NCBI GenBank assembly: GCA_036417435.1
Contig: CM070899.1
Location: 3,043,001-3,107,000, forward strand
Reading direction: 5' to 3'
DNA length: 64,000 nucleotides
From: Inia geoffrensis
Lineage: Eukaryota > Chordata > Mammalia > Artiodactyla > Iniidae
Below, piece by piece: positions 1 through 9,614 of the stretch; within the stretch, counting starts at the first letter, position 1, and each line of letters opens with the position of its first letter. The notes beneath the pieces were generated by a model. The model saw only the letters and a list, made by a program, of their open reading frames with translations, had not been told where the DNA came from and did no database searches. Position numbers and translations under genes: made by a program.

Positions 1-468
1 ATGTAAACACAAAACAAAGAGCCACTTCAAAAGTTCTACTTCTAGCTAGGATGAAGTCTTACAGTATAAAACCTTTTTCCAGTAACATACATTTGCCCTT
101 TGTAATCCCTCCATTTAGAGACTTGTTAAACTCTTCATCTTTATATCAGTAAATCTATAAATTCCCAGCTGAAGGAGTTATACACTACATTATAATTTTC
201 TTTCCACTCTGAACCCTTCCTCCTAGTTACTTCAGAATATTAGCTGGTACAGCATTTTGAATAAAAAGTAGATTATGAAACCACAGCTTAAGCATCTTTA
301 AATCACTATGACAGGCCACAATAAAGAACACGCTTTCAAATTCTTCAAAATTTTACTTTAAAAATGTAAAATAAATGTAATATATAGAGAGATTTTTATC
401 TACAAAGGTAACTTTAAAAGTTTGCAGTAAATAAGAAAGGTGGAAAATAAAAGTGCTCTAAAACTTAC
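1..468 (-). other. RCOR1: RCOR1 intron downstream of the exon, no recognised feature
   Basis: AT-rich single-copy sequence following the GT donor in RCOR1 orientation. I recognise no repeat, exon or RNA gene in it. Confidence 0.7.
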
Positions 469-552
469 ATTTTGCTTCTGATAGATTCTGATTAGGTGAC
501 CAGACCAGCATGCCAAGATTGTCTCGTTCTTGACTGCGTCTTGCTAGTTTGG
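469..552 (-). CDS. RCOR1: RCOR1 (CoREST) internal coding exon, start of ELM2 domain
   Basis: The minus strand reads an 84-nt exon. It is preceded by a pyrimidine-rich tract and a CCAAG acceptor and followed by a GTAAGT donor (463-468 on plus). It is open in one frame, phase 1 at both ends, giving (A)KLARRSQERDNLGMLVWSP then NQNLSEAK. This matches my recollection of RCOR1 (CoREST) at the start of its ELM2 domain. The paralogues differ here: RCOR2 and RCOR3 keep GMLVWSP but not KLARRSQERDNL. RCOR1 is the nuclear scaffold that joins LSD1/KDM1A to HDAC1/2 in the CoREST repressor complex, and ELM2 helps recruit the deacetylases. No disabling change is seen, and the intact splice sites argue against a retrocopy. 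Whether this is exon 2 or 3 cannot be settled here. Confidence 0.93.
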
Positions 553-626
553 CTTGGTAGAAATAAAAAAAGAAAATTCTTATTATAATTTAACAGACAT
601 AACAAGCGACAATTAACACCACCACT

Positions 627-698
627 CTGCAGGGATCGAACCCATGTCCCCAGCATTGGAAGGCGGATGCTTTACCACTGAACCACCAGGGAAGTCCC
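627..698 (-). mobile_element. tRNA-derived SINE head fragment
   Basis: Reverse complement of the SINE head: CCAGGGAAGTCCC at the right and a B box as GGGATCGAACCC at the left. Only the tRNA-related part is present, with no A tail. It lies about 75 bp from the RCOR1 acceptor. Confidence 0.8.
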
Positions 699-724
699 AC
701 AAATTAAGTTTTTCAACACACTAA

Positions 725-835
725 CATGGTATCTCTCTCCATTTATTTAGATTCTCTTTAACTTAGCACCATCAACACAATGTTGAATAGGAGTGGTGAG
801 AGTAGATCCATTCCTGTATTGTTTTGAGTCAAACA
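725..835 (-). mobile_element. LINE-1 ORF2 fragment, antisense
   Basis: The stretch around AATGTTGAATAGGAGTGGTG is the usual antisense reading of the LINE-1 reverse transcriptase region. It is short and interrupted. Confidence 0.6.
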
Positions 836-984
836 AAAGATACTGTATAATTTCATCTGTAACTATGACTGTGTATATTTGTAAAAGAAAAAGGATAAAA
901 CCCCACAAACTATTCATAATACAACTAAATTAATGTCTTTAATTATAATAAAATATTCATTTATGTATAAATTTTCAAAAAACC

Positions 985-1100
985 ACACCACTCTGGTCTT
1001 CTTCAGACGTCGGAAGATGACGTTATCACCCCCCCTCGAATGGAGCTGGCCCCACTGGAACCCGCACATTTAACACAGGGTGAGGGTGCGGGTGGGGAGG
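985..1100. other. GC-rich, CpG-bearing island of unknown origin
   Basis: This segment stands out from its AT-rich surroundings. It holds several CpGs, a palindromic GACGTC and a TGACGTTA half-CRE-like site, followed by a C run and a G-rich tail. It is open in one plus frame and one minus frame. I recognise neither peptide and no repeat family. It could be a conserved non-coding element, a fragment of a retrocopy or an unlisted repeat. Confidence 0.35.
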
Positions 1101-1154
1101 CTCTGAATTTGCTGAAATATTTCTACTTTTAAGTCTTTTTCTACCTAACTTTTT

Positions 1155-1320
1155 ACTTATCTCACAAACAGGTCATATGAAGTAGGTATGATTACTATTC
1201 TCACTTGCTAGGTGAGGAAACTAAACAGGTCATTAGTAGCCGCTAGGAGGCAGACCTGGACCCACGTTACGCAGGGTGGCTGCAGGGCCCGAGGGTTTAG
1301 GCACCATACACTCTGCTGCT
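1155..1320 (+). mobile_element. MIR SINE
   Basis: It shows the MIR core in order: GAAGTAGGTATGATTACTAT, then GTGAGGAAACT, then GGCAGACCTGGACCC. Diverged, as expected of this ancient mammal-wide family. Confidence 0.75.
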
Positions 1321-1883
1321 CTGCTCCCAGATGGGGACACACAGAGAGGAAGAAGCTGCACGTGGCAAAGCTGCTCAAATATGCTTTTAAACTACGAATT
1401 CTTCATGTGTGCTTTGAATAACCTTACCCTTCACTACCATTAGTGACTGGGTATTTTAGTGACTTGACAGCAGGAATCCAAAGATTCTTTTAACAACTTT
1501 AATAAAGAGTACCATTAAAAAGATTTAACCTGAAAGGAAACATCTGAAGTGCATTCAAATTCTTAAAAATCTGTGATACAAAACAGTAGGTCAAAAGGTT
1601 TACAAGTGCCGGGTGTTGAGTTGACTGTACTACTGGATTAACCACAAACAAGTCACATATTACAGCAGAGCCAATTAAAACATTATCTTCCAAAGGTACA
1701 ACAGACTGAAGAGAGAGAGGCTCACTAACCAGCGTTTAGACTGCTTAGACCCAAACTCATTCATTCTGAAGGCATTCTCTTTCTTGACCTTTTTTTTTCC
1801 CTTTAAACAAATTCCTCTGAAACACGATGAAAGTTATGGAATCTACTTCCAGAAAAAAAAAAATTCAACTAAACATAAACACA

Positions 1884-1885
<2 letters not shown>
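1321..1885. other. Unassigned intron sequence
   Basis: No repeat, exon or RNA gene recognised. Short ORFs here lack any coding signature. Confidence 0.5.

Positions 1886-1918
<33 letters not shown>
1886..1918. repeat. (CA)n microsatellite
   Basis: About 16 uninterrupted CA units, preceded by CACACAAACAC. Confidence 0.95.
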
Positions 1919-1919
<1 letters not shown>

Positions 1920-1929
1920 AATATAAACA

Positions 1930-2424
1930 TACTTTTATAAAATTCATAAAGCCTGGTTTAAGAATTCCTGCTTTTATGAAATTGCCAGACCTTTTATTTA
2001 ATCTTACCTTTTATTTAATTTTGTATATCAATGTGTTCTAGATTTTATAAAGAAAGAATTTCTACACTTTTGCTCAAATCTGTGGGGCAGCTACTTTAAA
2101 GAAAAATGATGCAATGGTAGGAGGGAAAGACCCAAAGTGCGAACACTATGAATTAGGCAAGACTGAAGGTGGAATTTACATGCTGGGTGGGAACAAGGTG
2201 TAATAAACAGGAGGGAGACAGGAATATGATGAAAAGATGGGAGTGACTACCTTTGAGTACACACCTTTTTATACGGTTCTGACTTTTAGAACAATGTTAA
2301 TGCCACACACAGTCTAAAAGTAAAATAAAGTCAACAAATACGTGTGTGGGGAGGGACCGCACATGGAAGACAGGATTGCTGTATTTCAAATAAAAATCAA
2401 AAGTCAAAACAGAAATAAAAGAAG
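1930..2424. other. Unassigned intron sequence
   Basis: No recognised repeat or gene between the CA repeat and the LINE-1. Confidence 0.5.
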
Positions 2425-2968
2425 CTACATTGGGAAAGTAGAATTAAAACTGTCTTTATTCACATATGACATGATCATCTGTGTAGAAAATCTACACTAC
2501 GTACAAAAAGTTGCTAGAATAAATGAATTTCAGCACAGTTGCAGGAAACAAGATCAACGGTAAAAAAATCAATTCAATTTCTATATATAAGCAATCAAAA
2601 CTTAAAACGAAAGAATACCCCTATTTAGGGATAGATGTGATAAGACATATACACTGAAAAACTGTAAAACATTTGAGAGAAACTAAAGATCTAAGTAAAT
2701 GAAGAGATATACCATGTATATGGATCAAAAGACTTAAATATTATTAAGATGGCATTCTCTCCCCAAATTGCTCTACAGATTCAACATAATCCCAATCAAA
2801 ACCCCAGTATACTTTTTTGTAGGAACTGACAAACATTCTAAAATTCATACAGGAATGCAAAGTACCTAAGATAGCCAAAACAACTTTGAAAAAAAACAAG
2901 TTGGAAAACATATACTGCCTGAATTGAAACTAATTGATTACAAAGATCCAGTGATCAAGACAGCGTGG

Positions 2969-3153
2969 GGCTTCCCTGGTGGCACAGTGGTTGAGAATCC
3001 GCCTGCCGATGCAGGGGACACGGGTTCGTGCCCTGGTCCAGGAAGATCCCACATGCCACAGAGTGGCTGGGCCCGTGAGCCATGGCCGCTGAGCCTGTGC
3101 GTCCGGAGCCTGTGCTCTGCAACGGGAGAGGCCACAACAGTGAGAGGCCTGTG

Positions 3154-3183
<30 letters not shown>
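2969..3183 (+). mobile_element. Middle-type (CHR-2-like) SINE
   Basis: Complete head-to-tail copy with a long A tail inside LINE-1. Flanked by AAGACAGCGTGG (2957-2968) and AAGACAGTGTGG (3184-3195) as target-site duplication. Confidence 0.95.
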
Positions 3184-3185
<2 letters not shown>

Positions 3186-3407
3186 GACAGTGTGGTACTG
3201 GCACACAGAGAAAGAAATGGAATAGAATGGAGTTCAAAAACAGAACCACATGTACAGGATCAACTGATTTTTCCACAAAAGTGCAAAGGTAAAATTCAGT
3301 GGAGATAATCTTTTCAACAAATGATGCCTGAACAAATGGATATTCATATTCTTTTTTAATTAATGGAGATCTATATACCTCATACCACATAGAAAAATTT
3401 ATTCAAG

Positions 3408-3611
3408 GGCTTCCCTGGTGGCGCAGTGGTTGAGAGTCCGCCTGCTGATGCAGGGGACACGGGTTCGTGCCCTGGTCTGGGAAGATCCCACATGCTGCGG
3501 AGTGGCTAGGTCCGTGAGCCATGGCCGTTGAGCCTGTGCATCTGGAGCCTGTGCTCCGCAATGGGAGAGGCCACAACAGTGAGAGGCCCACATACCGCAA
3601 AAAAAAAAAAA
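3408..3611 (+). mobile_element. Middle-type (CHR-2-like) SINE
   Basis: Complete copy inside the same LINE-1. Perfect target-site duplication AAAAATTTATTCAAG at 3393-3407 and 3612-3626. Confidence 0.96.
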
Positions 3612-4394
3612 AAAAATTTATTCAAGATTAATGACAGGACTAAATATAAAACCCCAAATTATGAAACTTGTAAAAGAAAACATGAGAAAATTCTTTTTGA
3701 TCTTAGGTTTAGAAAGATCTTATTAGATATAACACCAAAAGCACAATCCATAAAAGAAAAAACTTCATAAATTGGACTTCATCAAAGGTAAAAATTTCTT
3801 TTCAAATAACACTACTGAAGAGATGAAAAGCTAAGCCAAAGACTGAGAGAAAATAATTATAAACCACAGATCTGATAAAGACTTGTATCCAGAATATATA
3901 AAGAACTCTCAGAACTCAACAATAAGAAACAACCCATTTGTTAACAAATGGGCAAAAGATTTGAATAAATACCAAATATGGTATATAGATAGCAAATAAA
4001 CACATGGAAAGATACTAAAAATCAACAGTCATTAGGGAAAGCCAAATTCAAACCACAAGAGGTATCACCACGTACCTATTACAAAGAATAAAGTTAAAAA
4101 GACTGAAAATACCCACAGTTTGGCGATAATGTGGAGAAACCAGAACTTTCTTAAGCTGGTGGTGGGGATGTAAAATTGTACTATCACTCTGGGGGGAAAG
4201 CCTGGCAACTTCCTAAAATTGTGGTATATCCATTTAATGGAATAAAACTCAACAATAAAAAGGAATGAACTATTTAGGCACACAATATGAATGGAGCTCA
4301 AAATAATTATGCTGAGTGAAAGAGTTACAGATACAGAAGGGGGAGGATAGAAAGAATTCTGAGGTGCTAGACAGAAATAGATGGTTACAGTAAG

Positions 4395-4865
4395 AGCTCA
4401 TCATTTTCAGTATAAATAGAAATACAGATGTGTGTATACCTGTATACTTGCACACATAAATACATTTATTTATCCCAGCTTTGTCCACTGCAAGGGTCTA
4501 GATACAATGACAACCCAGCAAAAAATGAGCACATTTAGCTCCCAAACGTTGGTCTCTGAATGCCATTCTACAATAAAAGAAACTAGGTCTCCTTGGGAAA
4601 ATGGTTGTTTCCAGGGCTAGGATAGGAAAAGTGCAAAAGACCCTGGAATATTTTGTTATGCCAGGAGGTAGGAAAGTGTTCAAAGAACGATGGAATCTAT
4701 CTCCCATTGGTCAGATCTGCGATAACTTGAGCAACAAAATAAATGACAGTAATAAAATAATAATCCATAAAGCCATGAAGTAATAAAATAATAATCTGTG
4801 AGTCCATACTGACACAGACAAAAGGATAATGTAAAAGGGGAAGGCAAATGAGCCCAGAATAGCCA
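4395..4865 (+). mobile_element. Ancient interspersed repeat, LINE-like 3' region
   Basis: Similar in order and wording to 30280-30700: GGAATATTTTG, AAAGAA.GATGG, TCTCACTGGCC-type block, then GTGAGTCCA. The family name is not certain; an old LINE-1 3' region is my best guess. It contains a short direct repeat, AGTAATAAAATAATAATC, at 4748 and 4779. Confidence 0.5.
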
Positions 4866-5073
4866 GGTCAGAGTTGGAAAACTTACACCACTCTAAAGAC
4901 TTACTGTAGAAAAGTACAGTATTCAAGACAGTGTGGTACTGGTAAAAGAACAGACACACAGACCAATGGAACAGATGGCAGTCCAGAAATAAACCCATAT
5001 AAATATGGTCAACTGATTTGCAACGAAGATACAAAAGTAACTCAATGGAGAAAGGATATTATTCTCAACAAGG

Positions 5074-5212
5074 CAGCGGTCCCCAACCTTTTTGGCACCA
5101 GGGACCTGTTTCCTGGAAGACAATGTTTTCCCCCAGATGGGGGCGGGGGACGGTTCAGGCAGTCATGTGCTCACCTCCTGCTGTGCGGCGCTGGGGGGCT
5201 GGGGGACTCCTG
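5074..5212. mobile_element. Small hAT-Charlie (MER1-like) non-autonomous element
   Basis: Begins CAGCGGTCCCCAACCTTTTT and ends GGGGGACTCCTG, giving imperfect terminal inverted repeats. It has an 8-bp target duplication, CAACAAGG (5066-5073) and CAACAAAG (5213-5220), as hAT elements make. It contains CACCTCCTGCTGTGCGGC, typical of the MER1 group as I recall it. At 139 bp it is an internal-deletion form. Confidence 0.82.
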
Positions 5213-5238
5213 CAACAAAGAGTATTTTAACAATTGGA

Positions 5239-5375
5239 GGCACTTCCCTGTCAGTCCAGTGGTTAAGACTCTGCACTTCCACTGCAGGGGGCGCAGGTTC
5301 AATCCCTGGTTGGGGAACTAAGATCCTGCATGCCCTTCGGTGCAGCCAAAAAGTAAAACAAACAAACAAACAAAA
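5239..5375 (+). mobile_element. Short (CHR-1-like) SINE
   Basis: Head CACTTCCCTGTCAGTCCAGT, B box GGTTCAATCCC, tail GCAGCCAAAAAG then (CAAA)n. Short flanking repeat AATTGGA. Lies inside LINE-1. Confidence 0.9.
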
Positions 5376-6614
5376 AATTGGATCTCCATATGCAAACGAA
5401 GTGAAACTCAATCTGTACCTCATACCTTACAAAAATTCAACCCAAAATGGATCTTAAAATGTAAAACCTAAAACTACAAAATCTTTTAGGAAAAAGCATG
5501 AGAAAATCTTCATGAACTTGGTTGAGGAAAGAGCTCTTAGATATAACACCAAAAGCACAATCCATAAAAGTTAAAAAATGGTAAATTGAGCTTAATAAAA
5601 ATTTAGACTGTGAGAAAACATCTGCAAATCACTGTATCTGACAAAGGACTTGTATCCAGAATATATAAAAGATGTTTAAAGTACAATAAGAAAATAACTC
5701 AATCTTTTAAAAAGTGGGCAAAAGATGTGAATAACTATTTCACCAAAGATGGCATATAAGCACATGAGAAGTAACATCATTAGCCATTAGGGAAATGCAA
5801 AGTAAAGCCACAGTGAGAAACCAATGTATACCTATTAGAACTCCTAAAATAAAAGGAAGAGATAATACCAAGTACTGACAAGAATAAGGAGAAACTGAAG
5901 CTTTCATGCAGGTGCTGGATCCGTGGATAATGATAAAGTCACTCAAGAAACGTTCTGCAGTTTGAATTAAAGATATAATTAGATTTAACAAATGACTGAA
6001 TCGACAATCCCACTTAGCTATATACCCTATAGAGTTAACCTATGTTCACAATAAAACTTGCACATAATTATATACAGCAGCTTTATTCACAATCGTCAAA
6101 ACCTTGGGGAAAAAACCCAAATGTCCTTCAAGGAGTAAAAGGTTAAACTGGGAAGATTAATACACTGCAATACTACCCGGCATTCAAAATAAATGAACAA
6201 AATAAATGAACTATTGATATATACAGCAACATGGCCATATCTCAAAAGAATATACTCAGTGCCGGTCTCAAAAGGTTACATGCTGTATGATTCCATTTAT
6301 ACGACATTCTGGAACAGGTGAAACTATAATGGTAGGGAACAGATCAATGGGGTTAGGAGGGGGAGGAAGGCTACAAGTTGTATGAGGTACTTGTTTGAGG
6401 AGATGCAACTGTTCCGTATCCCAGTTGCACGTGGTGGTTATATGAAACTACACATGCCTTAACACTCACAAATACAGACACCCAAAAACCAGTCCATTCT
6501 GCTGTATGCAAATTGAAGAACACAAATACAATGAAAACAAAGCAATGTCATTCATTTCTGGACAGACACTGGTGTCTGCTGAAGGTGTCAGTAACTGTGC
6601 AGCTGCTCTTCTTG

Positions 6615-6700
6615 TTTAACATAGTTTTTATTGAGGTGTCATTGATCTACAATATTATATAAGTTACAGTTGTACAACACAGTGATTCACAACACTCTCC
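6615..6700 (-). mobile_element. LINE-1 3' end fragment, antisense
   Basis: TTTTTATTGAGGTGTCATTGATCTACAAT and following text is the reverse complement of the LINE-1 3' end that recurs in this window near 18170 and 41320. Confidence 0.65.
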
Positions 6701-7114
6701 TTGTTTAAAGTTGATTACCAAGTGCTAAAAACCTTCCCTACCTGGAAGGAAGCAGAAGAATGACAAAGAAATTGAAATGACCAATTGCCATCAAGGGCAA
6801 AATGAAAGAGAATTCGCACTCCCAGTGGGAATGTACAACTACTTTAGACAAAGCTGGCAGTGTATAAGAAAGTTGAAGTACGGATACCCCGAAACCCAGC
6901 AATCCATTTCTAGATATAAAACATATACCAATAGCAATGTTTTTCAAATTGCAGGTCAGGCCAATTTAAATTAATTTATTGGGTCCTAACCAGCATTAAA
7001 AAAAAAAAAAAAGAATAAGAATAGGAAACACCAGCATACTGTTTCATTAAGTATGTGTATAAATCACCAGGGGAGACTTTTTTAAAGTTCGTTAAGTACC
7101 TGCCCTAGAGACTC
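6700..7114. other. Unassigned, possibly LINE-1 related
   Basis: Holds AAGTTGAAGTACGGATACCC and AATCCATTTCTAG text suggestive of an old LINE-1 3' portion, but too diverged to call. Confidence 0.35.
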
Positions 7115-7490
7115 CTTAAGATAGGTGTCAACCTGGCTAGGTCATAGCACCCAGTCACTTAATCAAACACTAATCTAGGTGTTGCCGTGAAGGTATTAGT
7201 AGTTGTGGTTAACATCTACCTCAGCTGACTTTAAGTAAAGAAGATAACTCTCCATCTTGTGGGTGGGTTGCATCCACTCAATTAAAAGGCCTTAAGAGGA
7301 AAACTTGAGATTTCCCAGAAGAAACTGTACCTCAAGACTGAAGCCCCAGCTTCTCCTTGTAGGACCTGACCTACAAATTTCACACTGGCTGGGCACCCAG
7401 TCACATAAGCCAACAGCTTAAAATAAATGTCTGCACACATACCCCTACGCCCCTGGCTCTGTTTCTCTGGAGAACTCTAAGATGGATGCT
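7115..7490 (+). mobile_element. Ancient interspersed repeat, same family as 46816-47255
   Basis: Shares an ordered set of motifs with 46816-47255: GTGTCAAC..GGCTAGG, TAACAT, TAAGTAAAG, GGCCTTAA and CTCTGTTTCTCTGGAGAAC at the right end. I do not assign the family name with confidence. Confidence 0.6.
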
Positions 7491-7611
7491 TACTACAGCG
7501 CTGTTTATGGTACTGTGATACAGCAAAATCTTCAAAGTCCATCAAGAGGAATTAGCTCAATCATAGTATGAATATTCAAAGAAATCAAATACAGAAAATA
7601 CAACAGTCTAG

Positions 7612-7933
7612 GGACTTCCCTGGTGGGCCAGTGGCTAAGACTCTGTGCTCCCAATGCAGGGGGCCCGGATTTGATCCCTGGTCAGGGGATGCCACAACTA
7701 AGAGTTTGAATGCTGCAACTAAAAAACGATCCCACACGTGGCAATGAAGATTCTGCGTTCTGCAGCTAAGACCCAGCACAGCCAAATAAATAAATATTTG
7801 AAAAAAGAAAAAGAAAGAAAGGAAGGAAGGAAGGAAGGAAGGAAGGAAGGGAAGAAGAAAGAAAGAAAGAAAGGAAAGAAAGGAAAGAAAGGAAGGAAAG
7901 GAAAGAAAGAAAGAAAGAAAGAAAAGAAAGAAA

Positions 7934-7986
<53 letters not shown>

Positions 7987-7992
7987 AGAAAA
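7612..7992 (+). mobile_element. CHR-type SINE with tail expanded into GAAA/GGAA repeat
   Basis: SINE body 7612-7800 (head GGACTTCCCTGGTGGGCCAG, internal GCAACTAA and GCAGCTAAGACCCAGC), then a purine tail. A 19-bp perfect target duplication, AGAAAATACAACAGTCTAG, lies at 7593-7611 and 7993-8011, so the microsatellite is inside the retroposed unit. Confidence 0.93.
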
Positions 7993-7995
7993 AGA
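7800..7995. repeat. (GAAA)n/(GGAA)n purine microsatellite
   Basis: About 195 nt of almost pure purine: a GGAA block at about 7818-7850, then interleaved GAAA, GGAAA and GAAGAAA units. It arises from the tail of the SINE at 7612. Confidence 0.95.
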
Positions 7996-8117
7996 AAATA
8001 CAACAGTCTAGCAGTTCTTCAAAAGGTTAAACACAGTTACCATAACCCAGTAATTCCATTCCTATGTATATAGCCCAGCGAAATGAAAACATATGTCCAT
8101 ATAAAAACTTGTATATA

Positions 8118-8420
8118 GGGACTTCCCTGGTGGCACAGTAGTTAAGAATCTGCCAATGCAGGGGACACGGGTTTGAGCCCTGGTCTGGGAAGATCCCACA
8201 TGCCATGCAGCAACTAAGCCCATGCTCACAACTACTGAGCCCATGTGCCACAACCACTGAAGCCCACGCACCTAGAGCCCGTGCTCCACAAGAGAAGCCA
8301 CCGCAATGAGAAGCCCGCACACCACAACAAAGAGTAGCCCCCGCTTGCTGCAACTAGAGAAAGCCCGTGGGCAGCCACGAAGACCCAACACGGCCAATAA
8401 AAAAAATAAATAAATAAATG
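8118..8420 (+). mobile_element. Long-type SINE
   Basis: Head GGGACTTCCCTGGTGGCACA, internal CACAACTACTGAGCC units, tail GACCCAACACGGCC then AAATAAAT. Imperfect target duplication AAACTTGTATATA / AAACTCGTATATG. Confidence 0.93.
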
Positions 8421-8931
8421 AAACTCGTATATGAATGTTCATAGTACTACTCATAAGCGCCAAAAGGTGGAAACAATCCAAATGTACATCAACTGAATAA
8501 GCAAAATTTAGTATATCCATATAATGAAATATTATATTGCCATAAAAAGGAATGAAGTATCAATCCATGCTCGCTATGGATAAAACCTGAAATCATCATG
8601 TTAAGTGAAAGCAGCCCTGTCACACACACACACAAAAGACATATTATACAGTTCCATTTATATGAAATGTCCAGAATAGGCAATTCTATAGACACAGAAA
8701 GTAAATTAGTGGTCGCTAGAGGGTGTGGGGTGTTTGGGCGAAATGGAGAGTGACTGTTAATGGGTAGAGAATTTCTTTATGGGATGATAAGAATGGTCTA
8801 AAATTGATTGTAGTGACAGCTGCACAACTCTGTGAATATACTGAAAACAACCGAATCGTACATTTTAAACAAGTGAATTGTACATTTTGTGAATTATATC
8901 TCAGTAAAGCCATTATTAAAAAAGTGAGAAC

Positions 8932-9430
8932 ACCTGTTTTGCATGTGTATTTCTTTATGAGTAAATGAATTAAAAAGCAAAAATATCAAACTGTAGGTAA
9001 GAAAAACCACCCAGTAAATTTAAATAGTGGATAAATCCTAGGAAAGAAGTGGGAGCACTGAATTGAGAGGAAAAAATGAAATTTGTGCTTTTTGCTCCAC
9101 ATACTTCCTTATTGTTTGGATTTTCTTCATAAGAATGCATTCAAATACTACTTACACGATTAAATTCTCTTTTAAAGAAAAACAGTAAGGGAATTTATTT
9201 AAAACTTGTGAAGAATTATTTCATGATTATAATTTTATATCTCTTATGCTCATTTCCTAAAAAAGTGGAAAACCCGCACAGAATACTTACAAAGAGTAAA
9301 CTAAATATATCTTCAGAATTAAAGAGCTCTGAGCTCTTACAATGACACATCCACTATAATGGAAATAAAGGAAAGCAAAAATCACACTCAGTTTCAGTAA
9401 ATTTGATCTCACTCTTACAATTGCATAGTA
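8932..9430. other. Unassigned intron sequence
   Basis: AT-rich, no recognised repeat or gene. Confidence 0.5.
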
Positions 9431-9614
9431 CTTGGGTTAGACAAAAAGTTCGTTCTGTGTTTTCTGTTAAGATGGCTCTAGCAGCGCTTACTTGTCTTTA
9501 ACTTCATTCAAAACAATTTTGTTAGACTGTATTGTGACAGCTATCATATCAGTGTGCATTTAAAAAGAAAAATCAAAATTGGTGAATTTTTGTGTAGCCG
9601 TTTTAATATTGAAG

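Larger units (their letters stand above)
2425..4385 (+). mobile_element. LINE-1, 5'-truncated, ORF2 C-terminal part and 3' UTR
   Basis: Diverged LINE-1 beginning in the reverse transcriptase region (TATGACATGATCATCTGTGTAG) and running through AATCCCAATCAAAACCCCAG and GGGCAAAAGATTTGAATA to the 3' end. Many stops, so no functional ORF2. Two middle-type SINEs are inserted in it and are listed separately. Confidence 0.88.
4880..6530 (+). mobile_element. LINE-1, ORF2 C-terminal part and 3' UTR
   Basis: Starts near GACAGTGTGGTACTGGTAAAAG and passes through the standard ORF2 landmarks (GATATAACACCAAAAGCACA, GTGGGCAAAAGATGTGAATA) to a 3' UTR with GGTAGGGAACAGATCAATGG. Interrupted by a small hAT-type element and a short SINE. 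No intact ORF. Confidence 0.87.
7490..8931 (+). mobile_element. LINE-1 3' UTR region, interrupted by two SINEs
   Basis: Clear LINE-1 motifs: CCCAGTAATTCCATTCCTA, AAATATTATATTGCCATAAAA, and the old 3' UTR ending TGTGAATTATATCTCAGTAA. The left part (7490-7611) is weaker. Confidence 0.78.

Noticed and set aside
2924..3154. Recurring ORFs of 60-130 aa with GDTGSCPGPG or LLWPLPL motifs (for example at 2924, 10563, 15434, 35579, 59815)
   Set aside because: They are frame readings of the middle-type SINE on either strand. The same peptide recurs wherever the SINE occurs.
7612..7690. tRNA-like A box and B box in SINE heads (TGGCGCAGTGG, GGTTCGATCCC)
   Set aside because: They are internal promoters of tRNA-derived SINEs. 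No cloverleaf with an intact acceptor stem is present, so no tRNA gene is called.
7719..8073. Low-complexity ORFs of KKERKK or FLSFFLSF repeats
   Set aside because: They read the GAAA microsatellite; no coding meaning.
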